From the NCBI GenBank assembly GCA_946122785.1, contig CAMGYJ010000002.1, forward strand, positions 56,259,703 to 56,323,702: DNA of 64,000 bases, given 5' to 3'. The translations under genes were made by a program, and so were the position numbers. Of the stretch, positions 1 through 13,710 are shown one piece after another; within the stretch, counting starts at the first letter, position 1; each line of letters opens with the position of its first letter. The stretch comes from Linum tenue (Eukaryota > Streptophyta > Magnoliopsida > Malpighiales > Linaceae). Under the pieces are notes generated by a model. That model was not told where the DNA came from. It did no database searches and saw only the letters and a list, made by a program, of their open reading frames with translations.

Positions 1-2841
1 AAATGTAATGTCCAATTCATCACTGCACACCAATTTTAGTAACACTTTAATTTTATCAACATTTTTACATACATTGAACATAGATATGTAAATGTAATCC
101 CACATTAGCATATCCACTAGCTGCATTGGTCACAAAATTCATGATTTGATAAGGTCTTAAACTGACAGATTTCAAACTGGTAACAAGTGATGCATCTGTT
201 TTACTTAACAATAGTGTGATCCAAGGTGATGAACTTGATGGTAGGGAACTAAAAGATTGCAGTGCTCATTCTTGAAGCGATAAGCATGCCATCTCATGTC
301 CTTCTATTTCAAAGACACAAGGAAATAAGCTTCACAATCAAACCCCATTATCGCCCTTGGTTTTATTTTTATGTCTGTAGTTTTCTTCTTTCTGAAACCT
401 GTGCCAGAACAAACCCACTTGCGCGATACTATTTCTTTGCTTGTGTTTCGTTAAGTATTACTCTTTCTAATTCCAAATCCAATTGCTTAGGAAAATCTCT
501 TATAGAAAGCTTCACCATCCTCCACACTATTGAAAGACATTCTGTAGACATCAGTAGCCTTCAACTTAGTCAAATTTTATCATTCTTCTTCCTCCACATT
601 CTCAACATTAACAGACTGTTATGTTTCTCCTTCTTCCTCATTCTCAAGATTCACAGACTATGCTATTTCTTCTTCCTCTTCACGACTAACAGCTTGTTCA
701 GTCTCCGTTCTTTCTTCCACCACAATAAGAGTCTCCTCTAAGTTTGACCCTATCCTAACCACGACCCTGTAAAAATAGAAATAACAATGATTGTAAAAAT
801 TAATTCATGAGTTAAGTTCGAAATAAAAAACAAATCACAATTATGGAGGACTAACTCGGCCTCTGTTGTCGGTGCATCCTTGGCCTTGCTGCTGGGATCA
901 ATTTCCCCCCTCTAACTTATCCTGCTAACGCGGAGCTAAATGCTTTGGTTTTCTTTTGCCGTAGCGGATTATTGTAATCTTGCATTCTCCTACCACGCAA
1001 GAAAAATCTAACGCGCTGGTGGCGTTATTTGCTTACCCTGTTTCCGGGATTTTTCTTACGTAGATTCAGGGTGTTGGATCGTCAAGAAGAAAATAGGTTG
1101 AACTGAATTGGAAGGCCAGGGAATGACTAAGTCCCAATTCTGCCGAGTGCTGTGAAGTCAGTCCCAATTATGATGAGAACTAGACGAAAATTGACTGACT
1201 AAAAAGGGACGTGAATATTAATGTCAGACGCAAGCAACTAATATATCTTGGATGAGAACTAGAGGAACACTTGTCAAGATGAATTGATTCTAAAACCTAG
1301 AATTGATTTTGAATATATGCTTAACTGTTGAGTTTTTCTTTTCCTTCAAGGGAATATAAGGTGAAGAATAGAAGAAGCCTACTTCCTCTCGGATTCTGAC
1401 AGGGAAACAAAAGCAAAGTACCCATCGATTTTCATTAAGTTCACTTTTTATGATTTGCATATAAAATGATGCATTCAAACCATCTCTTCATACAAAAAAA
1501 CAATAGTAGGGTGTTCCTGTTTCCGACGAGGCTACAACATGAAACCACTCCACCTCCGTCGAAGTTGCAGCCCAACTCTCCAACAGTTCGAAACCGCTTT
1601 TAGCCACACGACATGTTGCGTCGCATTTCATTTATATGAAGAAAAGGCTGAAATAATATGCTATTAAGATTAAGAGATTCGTTGGGCCTCATTTTAATTG
1701 TGGGCCTCCAAAAGTGATACTTGGGCATTTATCACATGCGGGATTAAGTCAAAAATGAGAGCCCTAAGCCCATAAACATAATCGCAAGGAGAAGAAGAGC
1801 CTTTCTCGATCAAACACAGCTTTCCCTTTCTTCAACCACCTAATTTTTATGTTCTTCAATCAACAACAGAGGGTTCCAACGATGTTTGGTGTGATTTGCT
1901 ATAATCAGTAAAATTGACGACTGAGTATCCCCCCAGAGTCAATCAGTACTAGCAAAAATTAGTTTCCCCCTTCGATTTCCATTTATCAAGCCGAAGCCTT
2001 CCCCAACATTTTCACGAACAGGGCCGCACACATCTACCACGCAATGGCTCATTTATTTTATGTGTAATCCACATCCATATCATGCAGATTCGTTCTCCAC
2101 GATCCACGTTCTTATCATTGCCGTATCATCCCTTGTCTTTCCACGTTGCCGGTGGCACCATCAGAGCTTCTGGCTCGTCGTCGACTCTAACATCAACCGG
2201 GATGGTTTTGCACGGTGGATGAGTCAGCGACTCTAAGAAATTAGTTCTTAGTTGTAGGAGTTGGAGTTGGCATTGCCTTCAACCTGAGATTGGGTCGTCG
2301 TCGGGTCAATGGGTCTTCGATTTTGGTGGGAGCGGCATAGGGGAAGAAGAAAAGCATAATTTGGGCCACTAAATTGAAAAACCCACCCCTTTTGTTGCTT
2401 TCCCACGACTTCCCCCCGCCAGCTCACCTATTGCCTGACCTGTTTATGGCGATACTCATTCCGGCAACTTCCCTGTTGGATTCGACAGAGTCTTCGTCAC
2501 CGTTCCTCCTTACATGCTGTCAATTCCATGTTTCTCTCCCCCAAGATATGACGATTTCGTGAATCAATCGACGCAAGTGTGATATTGATGTATAGAGGGT
2601 TGGATGGATCGGGGACTTCGAGATGGAGGTTTTCCGATCATGGAATCGGCAGCCACACAATTCGGCGGCCGCACAATTCTTCAGATGGTAAGAAACTTAG
2701 AATTGAGGAAATGAAAAATAGTGACCTCTTGTTGTTTTATTAATTTCACGGAGGAATCAATATGTCGGACTGGGAAGGTTAACAGAGATTGGGAAGCTAG
2801 ACGCTACCCACTGGGAAGAAGAATAAACTGATTGTCTCCGT
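1..2841. other. No gene recognised
   Basis: This stretch is AT-rich intergenic DNA with scattered stop codons in all frames. The only protein-like hint is on the minus strand at about 740-560, where a glutamate-rich reading (repeated Glu runs after short Ser-Val-Asn-like units) is broken by stops. It could be a decayed low-complexity coding end, but nothing in it identifies a family. Positions 2374-2562 and 262-741 are open by chance and show no domain. Confidence 0.5.
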
Positions 2842-2910
2842 CATCGCCGGCACCAATCCGCATCTCTGCCATCGCTGGCACCAATCCGCATCTCTGCCAT
2901 CGCTGGCACC
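2842..2910. repeat. 28-bp minisatellite, about 2.5 copies
   Basis: A 28-bp unit starting CATCGCYGGCACC is repeated head to tail at 2842, 2870 and, in part, 2898. Copies differ by single bases. The unit length is not a multiple of three, so it does not encode a simple peptide repeat. Confidence 0.8.
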
Positions 2911-3539
2911 ATCGCACCAGCTGCCTCACCAAGGCTATGGAAATCGTCGTTGGTGATTCTTCATCGAGATTCTTCATCATCGGTGGAATCGTCATTGAAT
3001 TCACTGTTTGCTCATGATTGAGCTCGAGTTTGCGGAAAATTGTTTGCAAAATTGTGTGGATGGAATTAAAACATCGACTTAACCTTCTCCCCCAGCGACA
3101 ATGTCCACCGTATCACTCCCAAATGACGTTGAAGCATCATTTATCGCTAAGGACAAGTAGATCAACTTATCTCAACACAAATGAAGACTAGATCTATGCT
3201 TCTCAATTTGAGAATAATCAGAGCTCTTTGTTTTCTGAGAAGGGAGTTTCATTGAAGGATTTTGATTGTAGACGGTTTTTCACTTCCATTTAGGATGTAG
3301 AATCACGATATAGACCTTGAATAGGAAGTTTGTGAATCGTTGCTCCGGTGGCGGGACGAAGGTCATGTTGACCGATTTTTGATGCCGATGCAGGGATATT
3401 GTATCTCATTTATTATTTTGAGAGAGAAAAATATTTTTTGTTTTTTGTTTTGAAGCAGCTTGTGTAGATGCACCAACAATGTATGGAGCCACTTTATGTT
3501 GTTTACCTCTGTGTTGTTAGACTAGCTTAGCTTAATTGT

Positions 3540-4130
3540 TTAGTAGAATGCACCCTACGAATTTCATAAAGCAGACCACTAAAGCATACAACACATAATT
3601 CATAAGCCTACTAGAAACTTTCTAATATAGCCCGCAAACACATTAAAACAAAATCACAAAAAACATACTAAAAACCTCCTAATGCAGACCACAAATCTCC
3701 TAAAACATACCAGAAACACCATAAATCATACCACAAATATTTCTAAAGCACACCAAAAACCTCCTAATGTATACCACAAACACGATAAAGCAAATCACAA
3801 AAAAAAAATACCAGAAACCTCCTAATGCATACCATAAATCCTCTAAAACAAACCAGAAACCTCACAAAGCATGCCACAAATATTTCATAAGCACATAAAA
3901 AACTTCTAATGCAAACCACAAACACAGTTAAACAAACCATAAAAAGCATACCAGAAACCTCCTAATGCAGACCACAAATCTATTAAAACATACAAGAAAC
4001 TCCACAAAGCAAACCAGAAATAATTCGAAAGTACACAAAAAAAACATCTTAATGCAAACCACAAACACGATAAAACAAACCACAAAATGCAAACCCTAAA
4101 TCTAAGAATGCAAACCACAATATCCGTTGG
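3540..4130. repeat. About 140-bp higher-order tandem repeat
   Basis: The motif CCTCCTAATG recurs at 3675, 3818 and 3958, a spacing of 143 and 140 bp. Each period consists of a longer sub-unit of about 85 bp and a shorter one of about 57 bp. Both are built of words such as CCACAAA, CCAGAAAC and AAAGCA. About four diverged periods are visible. Long open frames on the minus strand across it are rich in Cys, Phe and Val and are a by-product of the repeat, not a gene. Confidence 0.75.
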
Positions 4131-4134
4131 TCGT

Positions 4135-4435
4135 TTACCAAACTACAATGATTGTCGGTGACCAGATTCCAGCGCTTATAAGCATATTTCGGCCTCGATG
4201 ACCAGATTCCGACGACGATAAGCATATTCCGACCCGATAATCCAATTATGGCGACGATGAGCATATTCCGGCGATGTTGAGCATATTCCGACGACAATGC
4301 GCATATTTTTGCCACTGTCGACCAGATTCTAACGACCGATGACCAAATTTCGGGGACTGGTGATCGGTTTTCGACGATCGGCGACCGGATTCTGGCGACC
4401 AGTGACTGGATTCCGACGAACAAAAAATTAGGACA
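4135..4435. repeat. Degenerate short tandem repeat
   Basis: Directly after the 140-bp array, words like GAGCATATTCCGACGA and GACCAGATTCCGGCGA recur every 24 to 30 bp with many substitutions. The block is GC-richer than its surroundings. No coding function is visible. Confidence 0.55.
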
Positions 4436-5590
4436 CAAAATAAAATTTTAATTTTAGAATTATTTTAATTTTCTATTTTTTTATTATTTAATATAATATT
4501 CATCATGACTATTATACTTTCGTTAATTTTTCACTAGGTCAACCTAGCTAATAAAAAGTAATCACAATCCTAGCTTTCTATTGGGTGGACACTAGTGTTG
4601 TCAACCTAACAACATAAGGGTGTTGTTTGTCACCCTATCTTTTCCCGAAACCAGGATAGTGGAGAAGACAAAATCGCGTGAAGGAAATCGAGAGGCGACA
4701 AGAGATGTTGAAACTCGTGACAGCAGGAGGAGACAGAATCACATGGAGGAATTCGGGAGACGACAAAATATGAAACGGAATCGCGGAGGAACAACGACGA
4801 CTATAACAAAGATGGAAATTCGCGACAGAGGGAGGAGATGGAACTAAGGAGAAGAAATCGGAAAGAGGGGGGGGGAAGTTGAAACTGAAATGAAGTTGAG
4901 CAGTTGCACGCACGAGTTCATTTATTTTAGATGTCTTGACTCTTGGGTTGTCGCCAAGTTCTAGAAATTTTGAGGTTGTGCTGGATTTCAATGTGAAATT
5001 CGATCCATTCGTCGTTTAGTTTGGAATTCTCATATTTAAATATCAATTTAACCAAAAGTTTCAAGCGTGGTTTACATTGAGTTTTTTCAACTCCTCAAAA
5101 GCAAAAAATTTCAAAAATTGAACACCATCACTTGTACTCACAAAAGTAATTTAATTTACCTATTAATACTCTACATACACCTTTGAGTTAGTTTACGCAG
5201 ATAATGAAGAGCCACAGAGTTCTAGAAGATGATCCCACAAAACCGGTTTCACTAATTTAGGAGAGCAGACGTGGCATCATCCAGCTGCCCCAGCCTGTAC
5301 ACACAGCTCGACCATCCAACCGCTCACAATCAACCCCCACGTAATTCCGAAAATCCCAGCCATTAAAACTGAAAACCCCAAAAGCACCAAACAGAGGGAT
5401 GTTTCTTTTTCTTTTTTTCCTTTTTTCCGTTCCGTTTTGACTTTGACCTGGGGTAAAACGGGAAGTCGAAGCGAAGCTTGGCTGGCAAGGAATATCTCCG
5501 GGGAACTAATCAGGGCAAAATTCATGGGGGCAGGATACGTGTTGCTACAGTAAAGGAAAACCTCCCAACCCTTTCCCCTCTTTTTTTTTT
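4436..5590. other. Intergenic, upstream of the MYB gene
   Basis: No gene is recognised. A GC-richer block at 4620-4990 contains purine-rich text without a recognisable domain. The last few hundred bases are presumably promoter sequence of the MYB gene that follows. Confidence 0.45.
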
Positions 5591-5597
5591 TATAAGA
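5591..5597 (+). promoter_or_regulatory. Possible TATA box of the MYB gene
   Basis: TATAAGA follows a run of T about 165 bp before the start codon at 5756. That would place a transcript start near 5620 and give a leader of about 135 nt. This is a position-based guess without expression support. Confidence 0.35.
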
Positions 5598-5755
5598 AAC
5601 AAACGCTCGTTCACGCAAAAATCAATAATAATTACCCCATAAATTAAGCAAGAACCAAAACCAAACCCCGCCCGCTGTGATCAATCAATTCAGTTGATCG
5701 AGTTGGGGTGTGGGAAAATCCCAGGAAAACCAAAAAGAAAAAGAAAAAAAAAACA

Positions 5756-7143
5756 ATGGTGAAGGAAAGTGCGAGGAAGTGTTCGCACTGCGGCCACAAT
5801 GGCCACAACTCCAGGACGTGCAACGCTGCCAAGCCACCTGCCGCCGGAATCAAGCTGTTCGGCGTCAACATCGTCGAGAAGTTGGCTGCACCGGAACATC
5901 AGCCGGCGTTGATGATGAAGAAAAGCGCCAGCATGGGGAATCTGGACTCATGGATCAACGGCTCCGTTGGCCAAAATGCGGTGGTGGAGGAGGCAGGGTA
6001 TCTGTCCGACGGATACCTCAGTTCCAAGCGTGGCAAGGCGGCCGCTCACGAAAGGAAGAAAGGTACCTACCGACCACCTTCTTTTATTCTCCTTGTCCAT
6101 CTGTTTTAGGAAATTACAAGGCAGGGGTTTTTTTTTTTTTTTGGTTTTGGTTTGGGCAGGGAAGCCATGGACGGAGGAAGAGCACAGGGTGTTTCTGGCG
6201 GGATTGAGAAAGCTTGGGAAAGGGGACTGGAGAGGGATCTCCAAGAAGTTTGTGACGACCAGAACTCCGACGCAGGTTGCGAGTCATGCACAGAAGTATT
6301 TCCTGAGACGGTCTTCGATCGACAAAAGGAAGAGGAGATCCAGCCTCTTCGACATGACCCTCGACGCTGTTTCTTCTTCCTCATCGATATCACCTTCTTC
6401 ACCATCATCCGCGGTACGCCTCTTCTTCTTCATGATCCATAACATATGCATGTGTTTCCGGTTCACACCGGGTTTTGACAGAGGTATAAACGCAGGTTTT
6501 GGGGTCTCAGGATTTGGCTCCAGTAATCAAGACACCGAGAACGTACTCTATCCAACAGGCAAGTGTTCCGCAATCCGAGAACGAGAAGGTAACCGAAACC
6601 CTACTGCCATTGCCAACGCCACCTTCAACTCGGATTGCCAACAGCAACAACAACAACAGATTTCCACATCTGGGCATAGAGAGTTATCCCAAGTTTCAAC
6701 CAGCCACAACCACCACTGCTCGCTTTTCCAGTTTCCATCCGGGTCCTTACATGGCAAGGATTTTGATTGAGTACCTGATTCAACACTGAAACATGATTCA
6801 ACCCATTCTGCTGAGTTTGACATCTCTAATATGTATGCAGGACTTTCTGGCTTCCAAACCTGTTGTGCAGAACTTCATGTGCCACCCGAGTTTGGTTTAC
6901 TATACCCCTCCAGTTTTTCCAGGTTGTTTGCCTGTCGTGGCTCACCCTTCAGGAATACCATGGCCAAGGTCGAGTTTTGCACACTCGCAGCAGGTTTCGT
7001 CAGCTTCGCCAAGTAAGAAGCAAGATCCCCTGAAGCTGGAGCTGAAAGTTGGAGAGTCATCTTCTGAGTCAGCCTCGTCACAAGGAGCAGCAGCAGCAGC
7101 AGATATCCCATCTCGTCCCCCTGGAGCAATTAGTGTACAATGA
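5756..7143 (+). CDS. R1-type MYB transcription factor with CCHC knuckle and SHAQKYF motif
   Basis: This encodes a nuclear DNA-binding regulator of the plant one-repeat MYB group (KUA1/MYBS3-like), whose members bind I-box or TATCCA-type elements. The proposed exons are 5756-6062, 6160-6413, 6496-6753 and 6841-7143, giving 373 residues. The N-terminus carries a CCHC zinc knuckle with Cys9, Cys12, His17 and Cys22. The single MYB repeat runs from about residue 104 to 151 with Trp106 and Trp126, ending in SHAQKYF at 144-150. The middle is Ser/Thr/Asn-rich. Near the end, residues 337-341 (LKLEL) fit the LxLxL EAR repression motif. The first two introns are ordinary GT-AG. The third needs a GC donor at 6754 to keep frame, since GT donors nearby do not join the last exon in frame; that junction is the least certain part. 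The family is clear, the exact paralogue is not. Confidence 0.88.
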
Positions 7144-7607
7144 ATGGGAAGGCACCTAAATTTTTTCATTCTTTTCTTAGTTTTTGACAGCAGTAGGAAT
7201 AGAGTGGCATGTAGGAGTAAAGTATATATAGGTTAGTTTTTCCAATAACGTTTTTGCATTCAACGGAAACTTTAATAGTTCTGGCGTGATGCAATGAAAT
7301 GTCTGATGAGATTGAGAAAGCTACCAAATGTTGAGCATGGAAGGCTTTTGACATAAAAGAACAATGCCATTACTGAATCTTTTGTACATGGCCTTCACAG
7401 TTAGACCCAAACAAAACGAAAAGGGAACATGAACAAGAACAAGGAACAAGACGCAGGACGACCAAACAGCAGACGTGTTTAGATGAACAGAAAAGAGATA
7501 ATTTTGTGATGGACTAATATAGGGAATGGATTATGATCAAGGCTACTACTAGTAAGAAGCCAATCCTGCACATGCGGTGTTGTTGCCAGTCGCCAACCAA
7601 ATGCGAA
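7144..7607. other. Convergent 3' regions of the MYB and Rab genes
   Basis: The MYB gene ends at 7143 on the plus strand and the Rab gene ends at 7608 on the minus strand, so this 464-bp gap should hold both 3' untranslated regions. It is AT-rich with several AATAAA-like words. No further gene is seen. Confidence 0.6.
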
Positions 7608-9525
<1,918 letters not shown>

Positions 9526-9922
9526 TCTGGAGTCGGCGACCAGATGGACAGGTCCGGCGGGCAACTGAAATGGAATTTTATGAGAGAGAGATTGAAACGC
9601 ACAAAAAAAAAAAAAAAGGAGATCGATATTGATTCCAAGCTTATGAGGTGACACGATGAAGAGTGGAATTGAGGAGCTGGCAGCTACTGAGATGAGCGGC
9701 AGAGGGCAGGGCACCGACACCCCTTCTCGTGGCGTTTGCGGCAGAAAACAGAAGCTGTGAAATGTCTTTTTTGTTGTTGTTCTTGGCCGAGTTGGAAATC
9801 AACGTCCGCCGTCCATTAATTAATAAATAATAATAATCAAAACATAATTTTTTTAATAATAACCGGTTACAATGTGCTACTAGAGTAGAGGTGAAGGGGA
9901 AGTGTCGTTACTAAGAATCTAA
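9526..9922. other. Upstream region of the Rab gene
   Basis: This is the presumed 5' untranslated region and promoter of the minus-strand Rab gene. It includes a poly-A run near 9602-9616 and AT-rich sequence. No distinct TATA box was settled on. Confidence 0.45.
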
Positions 9923-9930
9923 CACACGAC

Positions 9931-10624
9931 TAGGGATGGCAATCAAACCCATGATCGAGGGTATCCGACCGTCCCCGACCCAGTCAACGTGGGGAATCCC
10001 CGCATTGACCGGGTATGGGTAAAACTCGCAAAAAGTTTGATGGGTATGGGGCGGGTATGGGTTTAGCCTCCCCCGACCCATATCCATACCCATACCCATA
10101 CCCGCCCCACCAAAAACATTTCTTCACATATAAAATGTACATTAATTAAATTGTAATCTATCATTAATAGCAAGGGTAACTCATGAAAATAAATAGTAGA
10201 AATACAATTGAGTGACCACCCAAATCAAAACATAATTCATTTCCTCCAAATCATCCTTCATTTTTTGACAGATGTACCAAAGTCAGAGAATAATGATTTG
10301 GCTTATATTGTTACTCTGTCTTATGGATTATTGGATGTTTTAGAATAAGATGCTTAGAATAGTATTAAGAATGATTGTTTCTTTGTCGACTTTATGAAAT
10401 AGTAGGTGCGTTTAGTATTATAATTGAAATTTTTGTATGTAAAATTTCAGCTATTATAATGTAGGATGTACGAGACGGGTATTACCCATGGGTACCCGAA
10501 ACCCACGAGTATGGGGATGGGTTTGCAAATCCTTCCCCGCATGGGTATGGGGCGGGTATGGATTTGGATATTTGAAAGCGGGGATTGGGATGGTTTAGGC
10601 AAACCCGCCCCATTGCCATCCCTA
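9931..10624. mobile_element. hAT-type MITE, 694 bp, with 8-bp target duplication
   Basis: The ends are inverted copies of TAGGGATGGCAAT, and the flanks 9923-9930 and 10625-10632 are both CACACGAC, an exact 8-bp target duplication typical of hAT transposition. Subterminal blocks repeat GGGTATGGG and its complement many times, as in hAT MITEs. No transposase is encoded, so the element moves only with outside enzyme. It lies about 0.4 kb upstream of the Rab gene. Confidence 0.9.
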
Positions 10625-10735
10625 CACACGACCTTTTAACGGGGAAGTGTGCCGACTCACCAGCTAACTAGCCCTCGTTCGCAACATAATTTGTAGTCAT
10701 ACTCTTACACAAAAAAAAAAAAAGAAGCTCCCATT

Positions 10736-11661
10736 GGAAATGCAGATTCGCTTTGACGGATATTTTCCGCTTTGATCCGTAGTGGGACGAATAAAATCCA
10801 ACCCTTACTAGAACGGGACAAATCATGATCCGATCTGCTGATAGAACAAGGTGGATATGATTAATGTTGATGATCCATCTTATCCTGGCCCGCCTTTTGC
10901 ATTGGGCTCTTTCATTAACTGATAAAAATAATCAGTTAGTCTGCCAAAATTCTCTTTTCAGAAAGATAAGAAATGGCTCCACGTGCTCTTATTTTTTATT
11001 TGAAAAAATGGGAATTCCAATAAAAAATAAGAGCATTATCAAAGTTTTTCAAAGAAGGGTTATCTTGACTCAGGTCCTAGATTCATGGAGATATAGAAGA
11101 GCATATAAGTTATCATGCTTGCATATCCACCATTTGAGTCTCCAACAATTATTCCAATAATTACATATCCGATTTGACCTATGGACGAATATGCAAGCAT
11201 ACGTTACATGCTTGTTTGAGTAATAGCAATGATATTTCCCACTATCATGCTCCCCAGACTTGATGGATAATATATCACTTCGAGAGTAGTAGCATGTTTA
11301 TACCTTTCCTCTTAATATATTAACAAGTTGACAACATTTGAATAAGACAATTGATGAAGGAAATAACAAATGGGTCTTTAAAATGGATCATGAAGTTTTT
11401 CTACTTATGACTTTTGGGTTTTGAAGTCCATTAAGATTTTTTTAGAAACTTAGTGCCTTTCAAGTTTCTATTTTATGGGAGGATGGTTGAAGATGGGGCA
11501 GAGCGGATTATATATGTCCCATGCGGAGCAAAGTATGGGGCGGATATTTTTGTTCCCTCGTGGGGTGTTGGACAGAGCGGGTTACGAGTTTTGTGGCGCG
11601 ATGGGGCAGGGCACGAATTTGGTACTATTCGCCTCAAACATGACTCGTTGCCATTCCTAGC
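10736..11661. mobile_element. Possible worn hAT-type element
   Basis: The right end reads GTTGCCATTCCTA, the complement of the usual hAT MITE end seen elsewhere in this window, followed by GCTCCCAC. A weak partner end starts near 10736 after GCTCCCAT, so the flanks agree at 7 of 8 bases. The block 11487-11661 is GC-rich with repeated GGGGCRGAGCGG-like words. The left end is doubtful, so only the right part is well supported. Confidence 0.4.
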
Positions 11662-13710
11662 TCCCACTAACGCATTAGTGGGTTGTTGTCCGTGGACCGG
11701 ATAGTAGGGTGGAATCCTAACTAAACCAAATGGGAGATTGCAGTTTAGACCAAAGTATATGGTTTGGTCAGGATCGTGAGACAAGAATCATAGTCTGGTT
11801 TGGCTTGCGGTCTCCCCCCTTTAGAGCACGGCTTGACGTGGTTTGGACCGCAATTAGCCGTCACGGCTCTTGACCCACTACTTACTAATCCAAATTAAAA
11901 TAACAGTAAACCTCTATTTCCATATTTGGAAAAACAACCCGATCCTAATAAATCCGAGTATAGCGAGGAAACAATTCGATCTTCCGATTATAGATTTCTG
12001 TACAAGCACAATAAATCTATTGATTCTTTATCCAACTAAAACCCAACAGACTACTTAAGTAATCCCTTCAGAGCATGGTCTGGTATGCACTTCAGAATGC
12101 TTAAGCTGATCTGGGAGCAGTCAACAGAAGGCTGAACAACCTGCCTAAAGACAAAGGGAAGACAAAGCTGGAAGCCTGCACAAAGGGGGAGTCATCTCGT
12201 CTGCAAACTAAAATAGAGGAGACAACCCTAGGGAATACTAGTGGGCACAATACGCGACCAACTTGCAGGGAAAAGTATTCAGATCAACATTATGGGGTGA
12301 TGATGTTAGTTCATATTGTGAGTTGGAAGAGGAACCTGAAGAGGGACTGCATGATAGCTTCTCTGATGGGGAGATCTTAGAAAATGAGTCTGGCCCTGAA
12401 TACGACTTCTAGAAGAAAGGTGCATCCTTTGAGTGAGGCAGAGAGTGTCTTTTTGAACGATTAAAATTGCACAGTTTGTTTCTTTCTTGTGAACTATTTG
12501 TTTGGCAGTAGAACTCTAGTGTCTATTTCTTCAGTTGGATTTTATGAGGACCTGATTTGCTAAGTTTCAAAGTTTGTTTGAATTCTACTTCTATCTGTTG
12601 GCTAGCGTGATCTATGATGGCTAACCCTTGTATCTGGTATTTTGTGTGATTAGCAACAAGTTCAGTCATTGCCAAACTGAGGACGAGAACGTTGGGGACA
12701 ACGTGGCAATGACAATAGAAACCGCAGCAACTACCACGAGCTAGAGAAATCATTTACATCAGCACCCGTAGCAGCTAGCACCAACTGGAGAAAGATTACG
12801 GGAATCATCCTCAATGGCTCGCACCGAATATGGAAAGCTATAAAATCAAGGAGCAAGCAAGGAAAGTAAATAATTTGATTCAAACAGCTCTAAGGAGAAG
12901 ACTTGTATATATGGAGAGCAGAAAACTAAAGTAGTAGTCAGACTTTTCTACGAACAAGAATCGAGAGCACAAAAGGGTTTGTGAGCGATTAAGGAGAGAA
13001 AATCGGACAAATTTTTGAGTGATTTCTAGAATTGATATTTGGGAATATCAAGTGTTATTAGCTGGATAGCTAGTGTGAGTGTGAGATTGGTAAGGTGAGA
13101 TCTATTAACGGGGAGATCATCAATTGGTTTATGAGTGAGTTGTAAATCTGTGAACATTGTCGGAGGTACACTCCGATCATCTGACTGTGGAATAGTCAGT
13201 TTTGGGATCCTCATTCTCCAGACATTGGAAACCATGTAAAAAATCGTTTGTCATGTGCATTTTTTCTTAATCTGTTTTGCATTTTAGTTATGGAATTTTG
13301 TTCTTGGTTGTTCTTCTTTTGAGTATTGCAGGGCGCTCTTCAACCCGAAAGAAAAAGGAGCAATTGTTGGCTTGTTGGTAAAGCGCACAGTTTGTGCAGG
13401 TTAAGTAAGTTTGTTAGTTCATTCTTATTAGTAACTAGATATTTCTGGCACTTCGTTGTGCAAATTTTGTTATTACGCATATGTTTAGTTTGATTTGTTT
13501 GATTAGTAATGAGGGCTAGTTAAGGGGACTAGGAGGTTCTCAAACCAACACACCAAGGTTTGCAGGTTCAGTCTCTCAAGCTAGTTAAGGGGACTCATCC
13601 ACTGAGGTAAGTTACAATGGTGATAGACCATATGGTAATCCTATTAGCCAAGCAAAGGCATTTGCAGCCTTCACTCCTGAAGAGATAGAATAGACTTAGG
13701 CCATAATTTC
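11662..13710. other. No gene recognised; retrotransposon-like debris
   Basis: At 12290-12412 a short acidic reading on the plus strand (Trp-Asp-Asp then many Glu and Ser) ends in a stop and is not assignable. Sequence at 12690-13450 has the look of an LTR or leader, AT-rich with stop codons in every frame. I could not find matching ends and make no firm call. Confidence 0.35.

Noticed and set aside
3764..4438. Series of minus-strand open frames rich in Cys, Phe and Val
   Set aside because: They are produced by the tandem repeats there; the repeat period is not preserved as a peptide repeat.
10864..11160. 98-codon plus-strand frame
   Set aside because: No domain, no matching splice sites, and it lies within a probable worn hAT-type element.
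12290..12412. Short acidic reading ending in a stop
   Set aside because: Could be the end of a retroelement polyprotein, but too short and without a motif to assign.
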